64,000 bases of DNA from Flabesymbios commensalis (GCA_964017125.1 OZ024903.1:67316923-67380922); one strand, 5' to 3'; counted from the stretch's first letter, positions 10,085 through 22,173 are shown. Notes: generated by a model not told the origin, from the sequence alone. Numbers and translations are program-made.

Positions 10085-10536
10085 GTTTTTTTTTATTATT
10101 AGCACATTAAATACCAGCTTTTTAACATGGTAAAGATAAAAAGTGACATCAATCAGTCAGATTTCAAAATCAATGACCTCCATTTTGTTTAATCTGAGAA
10201 TTTTTCACCCACTTGAAGTTGTGCCTCGCTGACGTGACCCACAACTTCAAGTGGATGAAAATTTCAAATAACCCTTTAACCGCCGGTGTCGCATATATTC
10301 GGGTTTTCATTCTTTATTAGCACATTAAGTACCACCTTTTAAACAGATTAAAGATAAAATATGACATCAATCAGCAATATTTGAAAACAGTTGACCTCCA
10401 TTTTGTCAAATCTGAATGATTTTCACTCACTTGAAGTTGTGGATCGCGTGAGCGAGACACATTTTCAAGTGGGTGAAAATTCAGATTGAATAATTTGGCG
10501 GTTAAAGGGTTAAATAATTTAGTAGTCAAAGGGTTA
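10085..10536. mobile_element. TTAA MITE split by a second copy
   Basis: The first part (reverse orientation) ends in the hairpin CACTTGAAGTTGTGCC..CACAACTTCAAGTGG and then TTTCAAATAA. The short remainder ATAATTTAGTAGTCAAAGGG then TTAA appears after the inner copy. This is the outer member of a nested pair. Confidence 0.65.
10269..10513. mobile_element. TTAA MITE (CTTGAAGTTGTG family), inner copy of a nested pair
   Basis: It runs from ATAACCCTTTAACCGCCGG to GGCGGTTAAAGGGTTAA. The hairpin CACTTGAAGTTGTGGATCGC..GCGAGACACATTTTCAAGTG is in reverse orientation. Confidence 0.75.
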
Positions 10537-10601
10537 ATGTGCACAATATATGGATAAGCCATTTTCACGCACTTGTTTCTTATATGATACATCTGTACAA
10601 A

Positions 10602-10669
10602 TCCAAAAAGTCAGTATCTTCTCACTTTACAAGTGAGCAGATACTGTATTTTGGCTTTGCACGGCAGAG
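10602..10669. mobile_element. Foldback element, CTGCTTAC family (diverged)
   Basis: It has CAGTATCTTCTCACTTTACA and the inverse AGTGAGCAGATACTG, then TTTGGCTTTGCACGGCAG, the same right end as the other copies. Confidence 0.6.
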
Positions 10670-10925
10670 GCGCATACTGGCAGTAGTTGTTTGTACTGTT
10701 AACACTGTAGGCTCATAACTAGGTGAAGGTAAGACTAGCTTGTTGAATTATTCATATTCATTACATCCCAATTTGCACATGACCACACGACACGGGCTCT
10801 CACTGTTTACTTTATGTTTTATGGAGTCTTGTCAAAGAGAAAATCGATCATAAATGGAGCATATAACCGAGACATTGTTTCAGGTTGAATGACGCTTATC
10901 ATATCGACAGCACCCGACTTAATAG

Positions 10926-11140
10926 TTAACCCTTTAACCGCCAAATTATTTATTTCACCAACTTAAAGGAAGTTGTGTCTCGCTGACGCGATCTACAACT
11001 TCAAGTGAGTGAAAATTATTCATATTTGACATCATGATTTTTTACATCAGCGATTTTGAAATCTTGTTGCTTGATGTCACGTCTTATATTTAATATGTTT
11101 AGTTCGAAAGCTGGTATTTAATGTGCTAGTAAAAAGGAAA
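10926..11140. mobile_element. TTAA MITE, right end missing
   Basis: It begins TTAACCCTTTAACCGCC and has the AGTTGTGTCTCGCTGACGCG hairpin and the family body (ATGTGCTAGTAAAAA). The terminal GGCGGTTAAAGGGTTAA is absent. Confidence 0.6.
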
Positions 11141-11221
11141 TATGAAAGACGTACGTATTCCAAGGTTCAAAACATTGGAATAAACATTATTATACAACAT
11201 TATTATACTACATTTAGTCCG

Positions 11222-11362
11222 AGCGGCAGCCATTTTGAATATTATCAGTACCATTTACAAAGTTTATAGGGTGAACATGTGATCCTAGTCTCAGCGGCAG
11301 CCATTTTGAATATCATCAGTACCATTTACAACGTTTTTAGGGTGAACATGTGCTCCTAGTCT
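11222..11362. repeat. Tandem duplication of a ~68-bp unit
   Basis: Two near-identical units begin AGCGGCAGCCATTTTGAATA and end GGTGAACATGTG. A third start (AGCGGCGGCCG) breaks off. Confidence 0.75.
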
Positions 11363-11861
11363 CAGCGGCGGCCGTTATTTAATCTGATCATGAACCTCAA
11401 TCGCGCTCTTGAAGGGAAGGCGAACATTAGTATTCGTATTGCCTCTTTAAAATATAAATATCCCGATTCCTTTACAAATTATAATATCTCCAAAGCGTGA
11501 TCCGATATGCAATGTGAAAGGAGATCTAATGTATATGTCTGCCTGTATGTCTATAATATATAATAATATTATTATGTATAATATTAAATCGGCTTTGCAT
11601 GGCAGTATACGTTGAAAGTGCTCATGAATAGTGGGAGTGCACGCGGTGAAGAATATAATAAATCTTTGGTAGGATATTGAGTGTCAAGGAAATTCACCTT
11701 TTGAAGGAAATATGGCTGCTTATGGGCCACATGCTATCACGATATCCTAAGGACTGAGGTAAAATAAAAAGAAAGCTGCTTGAACATGTTGAAAGTACTG
11801 AATGGTTAATAATTATGAATTATATATGTTCGTAACTTCAATTATTAATGCTGGTGACTAA

Positions 11862-12030
11862 TTGATAAATTAGTGAAAATTATTCAGATTTGACAAAATG
11901 GAGGTCAACTTTTTTCAAATATTGCTGATTGATGTCACATTTTATCTTTACCATGTTTAAAAGGTGGTACTTAATGTGCTAATAAAAAATGAAAAACCGA
12001 ATATATGCGGCCCGGCGGTTAAAGGGTCAA
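11862..12030. mobile_element. TTAA MITE, left end missing
   Basis: It starts inside the family body (GTGAAAATTATTCAGATTTG) and ends GGCGGTTAAAGGGTCAA. Confidence 0.6.
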
Positions 12031-12593
12031 TGGCCTACCGACCACCGTGTTTTAATGGAAAGAACAATTTAATATGCCTAATGAGATACATTCGTGAAAC
12101 ATCATTAATTGTAGCTGGTCAATATAATGTATACTTGTTAAAAATAAAAATTAGTGATTAATTGTAATCATATGAATTCATTTCTTTCAAATACGCTCGT
12201 TTATCTGATAACTAATCCATTGGGGAACACCAAGAGAAATGCTAAAGTAATGCGTTTTACTTTCCATGTCAAACCTTCATGTAAGACGGTTAATATTTTT
12301 CAAATCAAAGACATGTAGGCCTGCACAATTATGTGTGAGTCAAAGAGAAAGGTGTAGGCCTAAGTGAGGATATCTTTGTGTTATTCTGACGCTTTAAGTG
12401 GTGTCTTTCCGCTTCTAACACACCTGGTATTTCAGCTGACATCATTTGACATCATCACACATGAATGGTCACATTTTCTCACGGAGAAAGGATACTTATC
12501 AGATACTTGAACCATATACGTTTGTTAGGTTAGTATAACGTCGAGCCAAACATGTGTGTGCACAAAGCAAATACAAGAAGTTATAGGGTCTAT

Positions 12594-12662
12594 TATGCGT
12601 TTGATGTTAGGCCAGCGTCGCAGACGGTTGCCAACATCACACACACGATGGGTCAACTTCTC
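12594..12662. mobile_element. Palindromic MITE remnant, AGCAAACAC family
   Basis: It has the centre AGCGTCGCAGACG with diverged arms. Confidence 0.45.
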
Positions 12663-12835
12663 TAATTTGCTGCACTGGGTTGAACTTCACTATGCTATTA
12701 TATATTTTTTCACAAATAATCAATTTTGAAATAAACGTGAGTATCATTTGTGTGAAATGAAAACAAATATGTCATGCAAAAAACAAATTATGACATTTGA
12801 ATAAAATATAAAATGAATTATGTCCGATGAAAATA

Positions 12836-12952
12836 TAGGCCTACGTACCAATGTTGTTTCAATGTCGGGCCACATTGAAACACTGAACCAACATTAAAAC
12901 AATTAAATAGGCCCCTATTGGTTGAATGCCTCGTTTTTGCTGGATTGACATG
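12836..12952. mobile_element. Palindromic MITE remnant, AGCAAACAC family
   Basis: It has AATGTTGTTTCAATGTCGGG, the inverse CCACATTGAAAC..AACATT, and a TTTTTGCTGGA end. The centre is partly lost. Confidence 0.45.
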
Positions 12953-12959
12953 TCATTTT

Positions 12960-14330
12960 CTGTGGTATGGTAAATGATAATGTGAGCTATTTTTATACAC
13001 TCATGCTGCATATCTACACACTATGGCATATTGGAATGATTTACACTACGTTGTATAATACGTCATAATAAGTACGTTCTGTGATATCACTCTTAGGTTG
13101 TGTATTTAATGATATTCACACAATTCCCACCTCAACGTGAATGAAAATGAGAGTGAATAGCTGGATGGACCATTGACGTGTAAGAAGTGTATTCTCAAGC
13201 ATTAAATTGGAATAAAAAACAATTTGACAGTGAAGCTAAAGAATTGTTTTAAATAATCAACTAAATGCTATAGAAACCATACAGCCATTTCGTATTTCTT
13301 TGTAATTAACTTCCGTGTTCCATGTTTTAGAGATATGTTTTAGATATATGATAAAATAAAATTAAAATTATGTTAGAAACGTACGTAATTCCTCAATCAT
13401 TGATCAAAATATTCAGTTATGTGATAATATAACATATAAGCGGTTTAAATATTCAATTATGTGAATCAAATAAAATAATTAAATTGGGCACAAACAAACC
13501 AAACCTGATCATTTAGGCCTATATCATCATCCCGTGGCACAGTTTATATCATCTATCGCATACAGCCACGCACCCGGGATTTCTTTCATACGAGTATATT
13601 ATTTGTTTGCATGGTTTGCATTTACAGTCAATAACATTTGTAGTAAATTGAGTAAGTGTTCCCTTGTCATGAGCTGTTGTGACTGATCTAGGTGTGTATG
13701 GAGTGGTTCAGGGGGATTCCGATCCATCCCCTTGCCTAACATTATATTTCCTAACATTAGGGGTCTACTGTTTATTGGCCAATTATTGTTATTTTCCACA
13801 ATAAATATACCTTGTTGCTGCCTCAAACACCTGTTTATCAGCTAAAAAAAGAAAAAAATGTTCGACACCTAAATTAATTTTTCATTTTCGGTGTGAGGCT
13901 AAACACATTCGCATCAGATCCCCACGCTGTTAAAATATGGACCCGTCCCTGAGCTGCATGGTGACAACATCCAAGTTCCCAGCCAGACAAGTGAATTATG
14001 TGAGTTACATGATTGTATAATACCTATTGCAATGGCAGATGGTATTAATGCAAAACTTCATCAAAGTAGGCGGGCAGGGATCGCGTTCTCTTTGTTCTGT
14101 GCAGTTTTGTGTCTATGGAACTTTTGATGATTCTGGCCTGATTATGTCGTTTTAATGTTGTCCTGGGTTTGATTATATTGTAACCAGTACCTAATATTAT
14201 ATAACATTAAGCAGTTAATAACATTTTATCACTAAGTGACCACGAAATGCTTATTGTTATATCTAGGGCGTAGTATGACAAGGCTGTGCAATATTTAATC
14301 CGTCAGAATCGGTTTCCATGAATTTGTTTT
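12960..14330. other. AT-rich spacer, no gene recognised
   Basis: I could not support any gene or element in this stretch. Confidence 0.4.
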
Positions 14331-14339
14331 TTTAATAAT

Positions 14340-15310
14340 AAGTAGTATAATCAAGTGAAGGGGGTGGCGTCACTATTTCGGCTATAGGCTAGCCCTATGG
14401 TGTCAAATAAAGATATGTGCTATTTGAAATATGTTGCCAGGTAATTTGTTGATATTTTTATCTTCATGCTTTTTTTGAGATTGTAATTTTTTTTCATCTT
14501 ATTGTCCATCAACAATAAGAATGTCTTAGATCTTTTTTTATACATTTTATCAATTCAGGATCACAATTTGGATTATTTTATCATTATTCATTCTGTTCTC
14601 TCCACGACCGAGTATCACACACCTGTGCAATTTTTTTGTTTATTGGTCAGTTTGCCTTGATTAATTAGCTTTTAGAGGTAAATAGCACAATATTCTGAGA
14701 ATTACAAGATTAAGGAGGTAACACCATTATTTCGGCAATAGGAAGCTCTGGGTAACCAAATAAAAAAACTGATACTTGAAAATTATAAGTTCCTGGCTAT
14801 TTTGTAGATATTTTTATCGAAGCAATTAATTGCAAAATAATCAATTAAATAGTCATTTCTGTTTTTTTTCAAATTGTCCTATGGAAAAAAATCACGTGTT
14901 TATGTAACTTTTATACATTTAATCACTTTATGGTCACATTGTTTATTTATTTTTATTATTATTTGTTTTCTCTACGGCATAGTATCATATATATGTAGGA
15001 TATGTATTTTATTGATCAGAATTGTTTTCCTTGATTGATTATCTTTCAGATATAAATAGTACAATATTCTGGAATAACAAGATTAAGGGGGGGGGGGTGC
15101 GTCACCAATTCAGCGATGGGAAAGCCCTAGGTAGTAAAAAAAAATTGCTACTCGAAATATGTTCCTGGGTAATCTGTGACTATTTTTATCAAAAAATTGA
15201 ATTGCAAAATAGTGAAATTCAATTTTCCATTCGTTTTTTTTATGACATAGTATCACATATCTGCGCTACATTTTATTGATCATAATTGATTTTCCATGAT
15301 AAAAAAAAAT
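14340..15310. repeat. Three diverged tandem copies of a ~350-bp unit
   Basis: Starts near 14350, 14700 and 15070 share GTCACTATTTCGGC-like and AGCCCTA-like motifs, then GAAATATGTTCCTGGGTAAT-like and ATTTTTATC, then ATAGTATCACATATCTG-like motifs in the same order. The copies differ by many small changes, so the duplication is old. Confidence 0.6.
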
Positions 15311-15445
15311 TATGACAAGATTATAACCGGTCTTTAAATGTGCCCAGGTGTATGCTGGACAGGGTACAATCGGTTGTGTCCATAAACAAAATAGTGTAAG
15401 CGAACTCAAAAACTAAGGGTCTAGTGATATTATAAATAGTTTACT

Positions 15446-15541
15446 CTTTCAACGCGGGGATCGACTTTAGACGTCAGAATCTAACGTGTATAGAATCAGA
15501 TTCTGACGTATAAAGTCAATCCCCGCACTGAAAGGGGCTAA
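15446..15541. mobile_element. Foldback MITE, ACGTCAGAATCTGACG family, hairpin only
   Basis: The arms CGCGGGGATCGACTTTAGAC and their inverse flank TCAGAATCTAACG..CAGATTCTGACG. The ends are CTCTTTCAACG and CTGAAAGGGG. Confidence 0.7.
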
Positions 15542-15667
15542 ACAGGTAATCTACAGGAGAAAAATAGGCCATATTTGCCTATAATTATGTGTGCTGTACA
15601 TGTAGCTGCTATGAGAAATCTTTATCATCACGTGGCTGTTTTTGAACAATTATAATTGAAGTGAAAC

Positions 15668-15915
15668 TCAACCCTTTAACCGCCAAATTATTCAATCTGA
15701 ATTTTCACCCACTTGAAGTTGTGTCTCGCTGACGCGATCCACAACTTCAAGTGAGTGAAAATTATTCAGATTTTACAAAATGGAGGTCAACTATTTTCAA
15801 ATATTGCCGATTGATGTCACATTTTTATCTTCACCATGTTCAAAAGGTTGTACTTAATGTGCTAATAAAAATGAAAAAACCCGAATATATGCGGCACAGG
15901 CGGTTAAAGGGTTAT
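15668..15915. mobile_element. TTAA MITE (CTTGAAGTTGTG family), full length
   Basis: It runs from TCAACCCTTTAACCGCC to GGCGGTTAAAGGGTTA. The hairpin CACTTGAAGTTGTGTCTCGC..GATCCACAACTTCAAGTG lies about 45 bp from the left end. It is one of the best-preserved copies, although both TTAA ends have changed. Confidence 0.8.
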
Positions 15916-16484
15916 TGGTGAATTCTTTTAAAATTAGAACGTTCTCGGGTTCCATCTGATAGCTTACACTTATTAGATAGCTTAGATAATTGGGTATTTT
16001 GTAAACTTAGCCTGAGTGATTAGTAACTCCGCTGAAGTGACTTAAACTATGTAACTATAAAGCTATGTAGTTTGATGTCAAGAAAGCGAGTTTTTTGGTA
16101 TATAAAATGAGCACCTAGTAAAATTATTAGGATGAAAAGTGAGTTTTCTACATGACTAACGTTACACAGGAAAATTATTAGTTGACAAACTGAAAGAGCT
16201 AAATCTGCTAAGAAATAGGAATGGCGCACAACAGAGGAGTACTCGTTGAGCTTATCCTGTCACTATATAATGTTAAATATTCTTGTCAGAAACGATAGCT
16301 GTAATAATAATTGTCATGAATAAGGAAGTGAAGGAATTAGTGGTACTTACATGTGAGTAGATATTTGACTGTGATACCCATCCTGGTCAATCAGGAGTAT
16401 TATGAGTAAAGTGACCTAACCATTGTGCACCCCAAGGATTCATAGATAATAGGTGACGCTGCTCCCCTCAAATACCAACTCCGT

Positions 16485-16502
16485 TGGGGGGGGGGGGGGG
16501 GG
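16485..16502. repeat. Poly-G tract
   Basis: About 18 G in a row, one of several homopolymer G or C runs in the window (also near 1063, 1985, 15088, 41178 and 56120). Confidence 0.8.
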
Positions 16503-16994
16503 TACGTGCAGTAGGCCTACTTGTCTTCTTGGGGATAGGCAAGTACCAGTTGTGTACATGCATATAAATTATTCTACTCAAATAACACTTTCTAGCCTAC
16601 AGCAGCTCTACAACAACCCAATAAAATGTCTAATAACTGCCGCATTGTTGTTGTTAACGCAAGCAGTGTCTGTCAAGGTTTTACATTTGAACTTGTTTTG
16701 AGACAGCATAATTAGTAGTTTAAACAGCATATTCGTAATTTACTGGAAACAATATCTTTGCACGCGGGGGCATTTCTGATAGGCCTCGGTTGTGAAGTAC
16801 TGGTTACGTCTTAAATACAATGGTGTCCAGAAACACGTCTTAAAACAGGTTATGGCGACATTATCTTGTCACGAAGTCAGGTTTTATGTTCAACGGTTGA
16901 ATAGGCACCACCGTTATCTATTATAATCATACAAAAGTAATAGTGGCAAGATCGCGAAAATCTAAAGTTGACGTGAAACTGTGAACGGATTGTA

Positions 16995-17085
16995 TTGTTG
17001 TGGTATACTGGTTGTTAGGCACGCGGACAGCGAGGCAGGAGGGCGTGTTTTCGAATCCTACACAGAACACGATGTTGTTTTTCTT
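16995..17085 (+). mobile_element. tRNA-derived SINE head, possible
   Basis: GGTATACTGGTTGTTAGGCA resembles an A box region and TTTTCGAATCCTAC a B box, about 35 bp apart. There is no clear tail. Confidence 0.4.
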
Positions 17086-17443
17086 AGACGTTGGCCAATA
17101 TTGTACAAAAATAGTATATAAACCCGTTTTTTACTCTCACTCTGGATATGCATGTGTAAAACATGTAATTGTTCCGCTACATTTTATATGCTCTAATGTG
17201 CACGTGTCCATATAATAATGATTTTTAAAGAATACTATTTGTAACATTGCTGAAACGTTTTCAGAAACTTTTGTAAAACATGACATTAATGACAGAAATA
17301 TGTTCAAACATGTCTTCTTAAAACTTTTTATTTTTAACCTTTTCAAAATATTTTAAGATTATTTATCCCAATAACAAAACGCATTTTTTATCAATAGATT
17401 GGTCCATGTGTCGACGTCTGTATACATGTGATCAATCAAAATA

Positions 17444-17550
17444 CCAACAAACACGCGACGTTGACCCAATGCTGGATTACTATTGTAACACCATCTGTGA
17501 CGCTGACCCAACAGTAATCCAACATTGGGTCAACGCCGTGTGTTTGTTGG
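17444..17550. mobile_element. Palindromic MITE, AGCAAACAC family, full length
   Basis: The ends are CCAACAAACACGCGACGTTG and its inverse ..GCCGTGTGTTTGTTGG. The arms contain ACCCAATGCTGGATTACTAT. It is a complete palindrome of about 107 bp. Confidence 0.75.
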
Positions 17551-17661
17551 GGAACCACGTCAAAATACAACTGTTCCACATCCGTCAGTTGGGGAACCAC
17601 GTCTAAATACCACTGCCCTCCAGCCTTAGGGACAGAGGTTGTTGACAATATCAGAATGGTA

Positions 17662-17884
17662 ATAACCCTTACAGCGCGGGGATCGCCTTCAGACGTCAGA
17701 ATCTGACGCCCATAGACGTCAGATTCTGACGTCTAAAGTCTAAAGGCCCTGTAAGTACAAATATTTATAATGGCTGTAGACCCATCCCATAACATAAGAG
17801 CTAACTAAGACATTTATGATTATTTCAAATTGAAAAAAAAACTTTGGTCTCTATGGTTCATGCAGGTGTCACCCTGAAAGTTAT
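17662..17884. mobile_element. TTAA MITE, ACGTCAGAATCTGACG family
   Basis: It runs from ATAACCCTTACAGCGCGGGG through the TCAGAATCTGACGCC..GACGTCAGATTCTGACG hairpin to the body GAGCTAACTAAGACATTTAT and an end near CTGAAAGTTAT. Confidence 0.7.
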
Positions 17885-18000
17885 GTTACTTATCTTCATG
17901 GGCGTTGTTTCTTGGTACACTACACGCTTTGAAACTAATGTCAATGGTAGTACAATTCATACCAGGATTTAAACACCCTACAGCACAAAAAAGACTTTTT

Positions 18001-18252
18001 TCAACCCTTTCAGGCCTGAATTTACCATTGTCATCTACATCCACTACAAGCCGCGAATTGCTGTCGCAATTCTCGACTTGTAGTGGATGAAGATGATTTG
18101 ATGTGGTTTAAAAATTGAAGAAACTTGTTAGGTATTGGTAAACCAATTTCATGGAAATTTTCGTTCTAAAACCCCTAGTTGTAGGAAAATTGAGTCTGTT
18201 TTAGGGGATGTAATATGATGCTTTAATGCATCGTGAGGGCTTAAAGGGTTAA
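18001..18252. mobile_element. TTAA MITE, CATCCACTACAAG hairpin family
   Basis: It runs from TCAACCCTTTCAGGCCTG to GGGCTTAAAGGGTTAA. Near the left end is the hairpin CATCCACTACAAGCCGCGAA..TTCTCGACTTGTAGTGGATG. The body GATGCTTTAATGCATCGTGA is shared with copies at 29.5 and 54.5 kb. Confidence 0.8.
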
Positions 18253-18333
18253 GGGTAACGACACTTTGAGATACGATCAAGATAGATTGATTGGTGACGT
18301 TAACAGGTATACACCTATCTTAGCTATGCACAT

Positions 18334-18432
18334 CCCAGAAAACAGATGTTCACCCAATATTGGCTTAGTGTAGGGCCAGCGTTGAAGACAATGGCTTAGC
18401 ACCGAATTAGCATTGGGTTAACGTCGTGGATG
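18334..18432. mobile_element. Palindromic MITE, AGCAAACAC family (diverged)
   Basis: CCCAGAAAACAGATGTTCAC and ACGTCGTGGATGAGC form the ends, with GTGTAGGGCCAGCG near the centre. Confidence 0.5.
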
Positions 18433-19149
18433 AGCTTACACGTCATGTACCCTTCAACAGCTACGTTATATTTTTTAATTTGTCATAGTTGTTTTACCTT
18501 GAAACCAAACTCGGTTTATTCTCACTAAAACTGCGATATAACCTGCTAATAACATAGCGCGGAATTATAATTCGCGACACTATGATAGCATGTGAAATTA
18601 TATTTCTTGACTCTAATGAGCGCTATTATATCTCGGAACATTTCATTTGATATATTTAAATCTCTTCATTTAGGTTTTAATTATGTAATTAAACATGATG
18701 TATAAATTATTAAAAACAAGAATAGTTAATATTAATACTGAGTAGATCTATACTAATATTGTCACAGACTCAGAAAAAGGCGGATTGGGAAATAGAAAAA
18801 AATATGTACGATTTCTTTAAAATAGTTTGTTTACAATTTCACAAAGTGTTTCATCTAGTCATTCCTATCATGGCGTTGCACCATGGTTTCCTTCCTTAAT
18901 ATCGTCATGTTGCCATTCATTGGCATCATGCTTCTCTTCCAGTTATAACAAGTAACGATAATGTTTGGACTAGATTTTTTTTGTCGGGTTGGGTCACTAT
19001 TATCATGACAGATTGTTTGTTCACGGGGTTTTTTTTGGCAGCCATTTTGAATTGAAAATTTAGCTTATAGACTTCAGAATTCGGACTTCAGACTTCCAAT
19101 TTTCAGAAGTCATCACTGAGCTTGTGTACTTTGTGTACATTGACTTGTC

Positions 19150-19232
19150 TCTCTGTTGGTTGAATATTGTAACACTGTCTGCGACGCTGGCTCAACATTA
19201 AAACAACATTGTATCGACGTTTTGTGTTTGCT
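19150..19232. mobile_element. Palindromic MITE, AGCAAACAC family, right-hand part
   Basis: CTGCGACGCTGGCTCAACAT leads to CGTTTTGTGTTTGCTGGAA. The left arm is diverged. Confidence 0.5.
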
Positions 19233-19286
19233 GGAATTGCAACAGTGTTAGTTTAATTTTGTTATGTAGCATTTAAAAGGTTTTTA

Positions 19287-20330
19287 CTTACGCAAGTAGG
19301 CTATTTGCGCACTTGTGCAAGTACTTGAGCACTTACGCACTTGCGAATGTATTTGCGCACTTCCGTACTTGCGCACTCACGCACTTGCGCATGTATTTGC
19401 GTACTTGTGCAAGTATTTGCTCAAACAGTTGCGCACTTGCGCAACTACTTGTGCACAAACGCACTCGCGCAAGTACTTGTGCACTTATGCACTTGCGCGA
19501 GCACTTTCGCAAGAATTTGCGCAAGTTCTTGCATAAACTTGCGCCCATACGCACTTGAGCAAGTACTTGCGCGCTTGCGCATTTGCTTACATGCGCACTT
19601 GTGCACGTACGCACTTGCGCAAGTAGTTGCGCACTTATGCATTTGCGCAAGTACTTGCACACTTGCGTAAGTACTTACTCACTTGAGCACTTGCGTACTT
19701 CCGCAAGTACATGAACACGTACACAATTGTGCAAGTACTTGTGCAAGCACCTGCGTACTTGCGCACTCACGCACTTGCGCATGTACTTGCGCACTTCCAC
19801 ACTTTAAACTCGAGCAAGTACTTGTGCACTTGCGTACTTGCCCACGTACAGACTTACGCAAGTAGTTGCGTACTTACGCACTAGCGCAAGTATTTACTCA
19901 CATGCGCACTTGCGTACTTACGCAAGTACTTGAGCACTTACACACTTGCGCAGCAGTACTTGCGCAAGCATTTGCGCACACACGCACTTGCCATGTACTT
20001 GCAGACTTGCGTACGTGCGCACTTGTGCAAGTACTTGCTCAAGCACTTGCGCACTTGCACAACTACTTGCGCATCCACGCAAGTACTCACGCACTTGTGT
20101 TGTGCAAGTACTTGCGTACTTGCGCACTTGCGCACTCACGCAATTGAACAAATACTTGCGCACTTGCATACTTGCGCATGTATGCACTTGCGCAAATAGT
20201 TGCGGACTTACACACTTGAGCAAGTACTTGTGCACTTGCGCACTTGCACACACGTTACACACTTGCACAAGTAGTTGCACATTTGCACATTTGCGCAGGT
20301 ATTTGCGCACTTAAAATACTTGCGCACTAG
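19287..20330. repeat. 1-kb minisatellite of short TTGCGCAAGTAC-like units
   Basis: The stretch is built almost entirely from variants of ACTTGCGCAC and TTGCGCAAGTACTTGCGC. These are 10-bp sub-units that are themselves close to palindromic, so every strand can fold back many times. Frames are open for long runs on both strands because the unit lacks stops, not because of coding. Codon content (Cys/Ala/Thr/Lys/His only) shows no sign of a protein. Confidence 0.9.
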
Positions 20331-20507
20331 GCTTTTGTACTTTTGAATAGACAGATATTTGTTTTTTTTCAAATGAAGCACATTCAGTGTGCCCAGTAAA
20401 CACATTGACTTGACTTCCTGTTGGTTTAAAGCTGTATTATTGTCTGCGTTTGTCTGGCATTTTTTGACATATTTGACATTTTTGACACTTTTACATTTTT
20501 GCCATGT

Positions 20508-20765
20508 GGGACCAATTGCGACATTTGCGACCAATTGCTACCATTTGAGAACATTTGCGACAGTTTGCGACGATTTTCGCATGTTTGTGATGATTTGTAA
20601 TGATTTGAGACTGTTTGCGACTATTTGCGACCGTTTGCTACTTTTTGCGACTGTTTGCAACCATTTGCGATCGTTTGCGACTATTTGCGACCGTTTGCGA
20701 CAGTTTGTGATCGTTGACGACCATTTGCGATCGTTCGCGACCGTTTGCACCATTTGCGGAATTTG
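20508..20765. repeat. Second minisatellite, GACCATTTGC-like units
   Basis: About 25 units of 10-11 bp of the form CGACCATTTG / CGACTGTTTG follow the previous array after about 180 bp. The unit differs from the first array but shares the TTTGCG core. Confidence 0.85.
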
Positions 20766-20789
20766 TGCTTCGTACTTCCGACTAACCTT

Positions 20790-20915
20790 TCTCTCTTTCT
20801 ACTCTGTCTCCTTCACTGTTATATCATTCATCTCACCATCCTCAGGAGATTCAATCTCCTGGCCCAATTTAGCCTATAATTATGTGCACAAAGGTGGCCT
20901 AATAAAACTATTGCC
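20790..20915 (+). mobile_element. SINE body fragment
   Basis: It shares ATCTCACCATCC, CCTGGCCCAATTTAGCCTAT-like and TGTGCACAAAGGTGGCCTAA with the SINE at 1.2-1.4 kb. The tRNA-like head is missing. Confidence 0.6.
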
Positions 20916-20919
20916 ACGT

Positions 20920-22170
20920 CACATTCAGCCCACCCAGGTCATTGTCACGGTTTAAGCCTATTTAAAACACTATACTTGATACCGTCGATATAATAAGGTC
21001 ACGCGCTCACACCTATGACGTAATACCTGATGGCGGCTTGTCCCTCATAGTCATCCATGGCGATGTTTACATAATTGTTTACAGGCGAAATAGCAGCAGA
21101 TCTGGGCGTTACGAAAAAAACCAATATGTTTTACGAAAATGTAAAAAAAATATTTGCAATAGGTCCGTAGAATCGACCCAATAGAAAAAATCCGGCCCTA
21201 GAATTTAAAAACATGAAGAAATCCGTAGAATACGGAACAATCCGTATAATGGGCAATCCTGCTACGGTAGGCTACTAATCAATTTTGATTTTTTTTAACG
21301 TATACCGGTACTGTACTTTTAGTGTGACGAGTTACAACAGTTCTAGCAGACTAGTGCTTACAACATATTTACATCTGAATGAGTTTGTAATAATCTGTGA
21401 AGTATATAGATAAATTCCACTTCGGTGTAAAGAAACATAAATACTAGTAAATCTTTAAATATATGTGTATAGTATTTTTGCTACACTTTAATATTTAACT
21501 GGAATGATTATAGCTTAGGCCATAGTGAAGGAGGTTGGACAAGTGCGACTCCGCCAATCTCGGAAACCACCTTCCAGTATTTGAAAATTGCATCCACTTC
21601 CACAATACAAAAACAATAAAGACAGCGTGGACACGTGATTTTGTAATGCGTGCTCATTGGTCGGCCGACGAGGCTAGGTATCCTGAGCTTCACCCTGTCT
21701 TTACGTCTATGATGCTGGTAAAGGAGCAATGCTGTGCTTCACTCAACAACAGATAGATGGTATATCAGATGATGGAGAGGTCAACTATTGGGGTTACGTT
21801 TACTAAATGATGTCATCGTTAGCCGATCAACGAGCGTTACACAAACCTTATTCTACAGGCGGGAAATCCTAAAAGAAACAACTACCATATTTGGAAAATA
21901 TCGCTGACATAGGCCTACAGCTTGTAAACCACAATACACAGAGGATCGATCTTTTTTGTCAGGTTTGATAACTTTTCTATCACATACAAACATATCGCTT
22001 TGAATTATAAAATCTACTGACAAAACACATGCATGCCAAGCTGAAGAGAATGACCAAAAAATCAACCAGTGTATCGATGGAGAAGACAGTGTCACTGCAT
22101 GTGTAGCGTGTATGCCAGTACTGTCTGCACGTGTGCCAGTGTTTACAAACACGCTCCAGTATGCACGCCA
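20920..22170. other. Spacer without recognised gene
   Basis: No family was recognised. A GC-richer patch near 21630-21680 (GCTCATTGGTCGGCCGACG) contains an inverted CCAAT-type motif and could be promoter DNA, but nothing proves it. Confidence 0.25.
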
Positions 22171-22173
22171 AAT

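Noticed and set aside
19313-20314. Several overlapping open frames of 60-130 codons on both strands
   Set aside because: They arise from the short-unit array, use almost only Cys, Ala, Thr, Leu and charged residues in a repeating order, and are open on both strands at once.
20389-20955. 188-codon plus-strand frame
   Set aside because: It runs through the second minisatellite and a SINE fragment; no protein-like composition and no conserved motif.
21508-21756. Opposed 73-codon frames near 21.6 kb
   Set aside because: Neither strand gave recognisable motifs or splice partners. It is listed only as a possible promoter-like GC patch.
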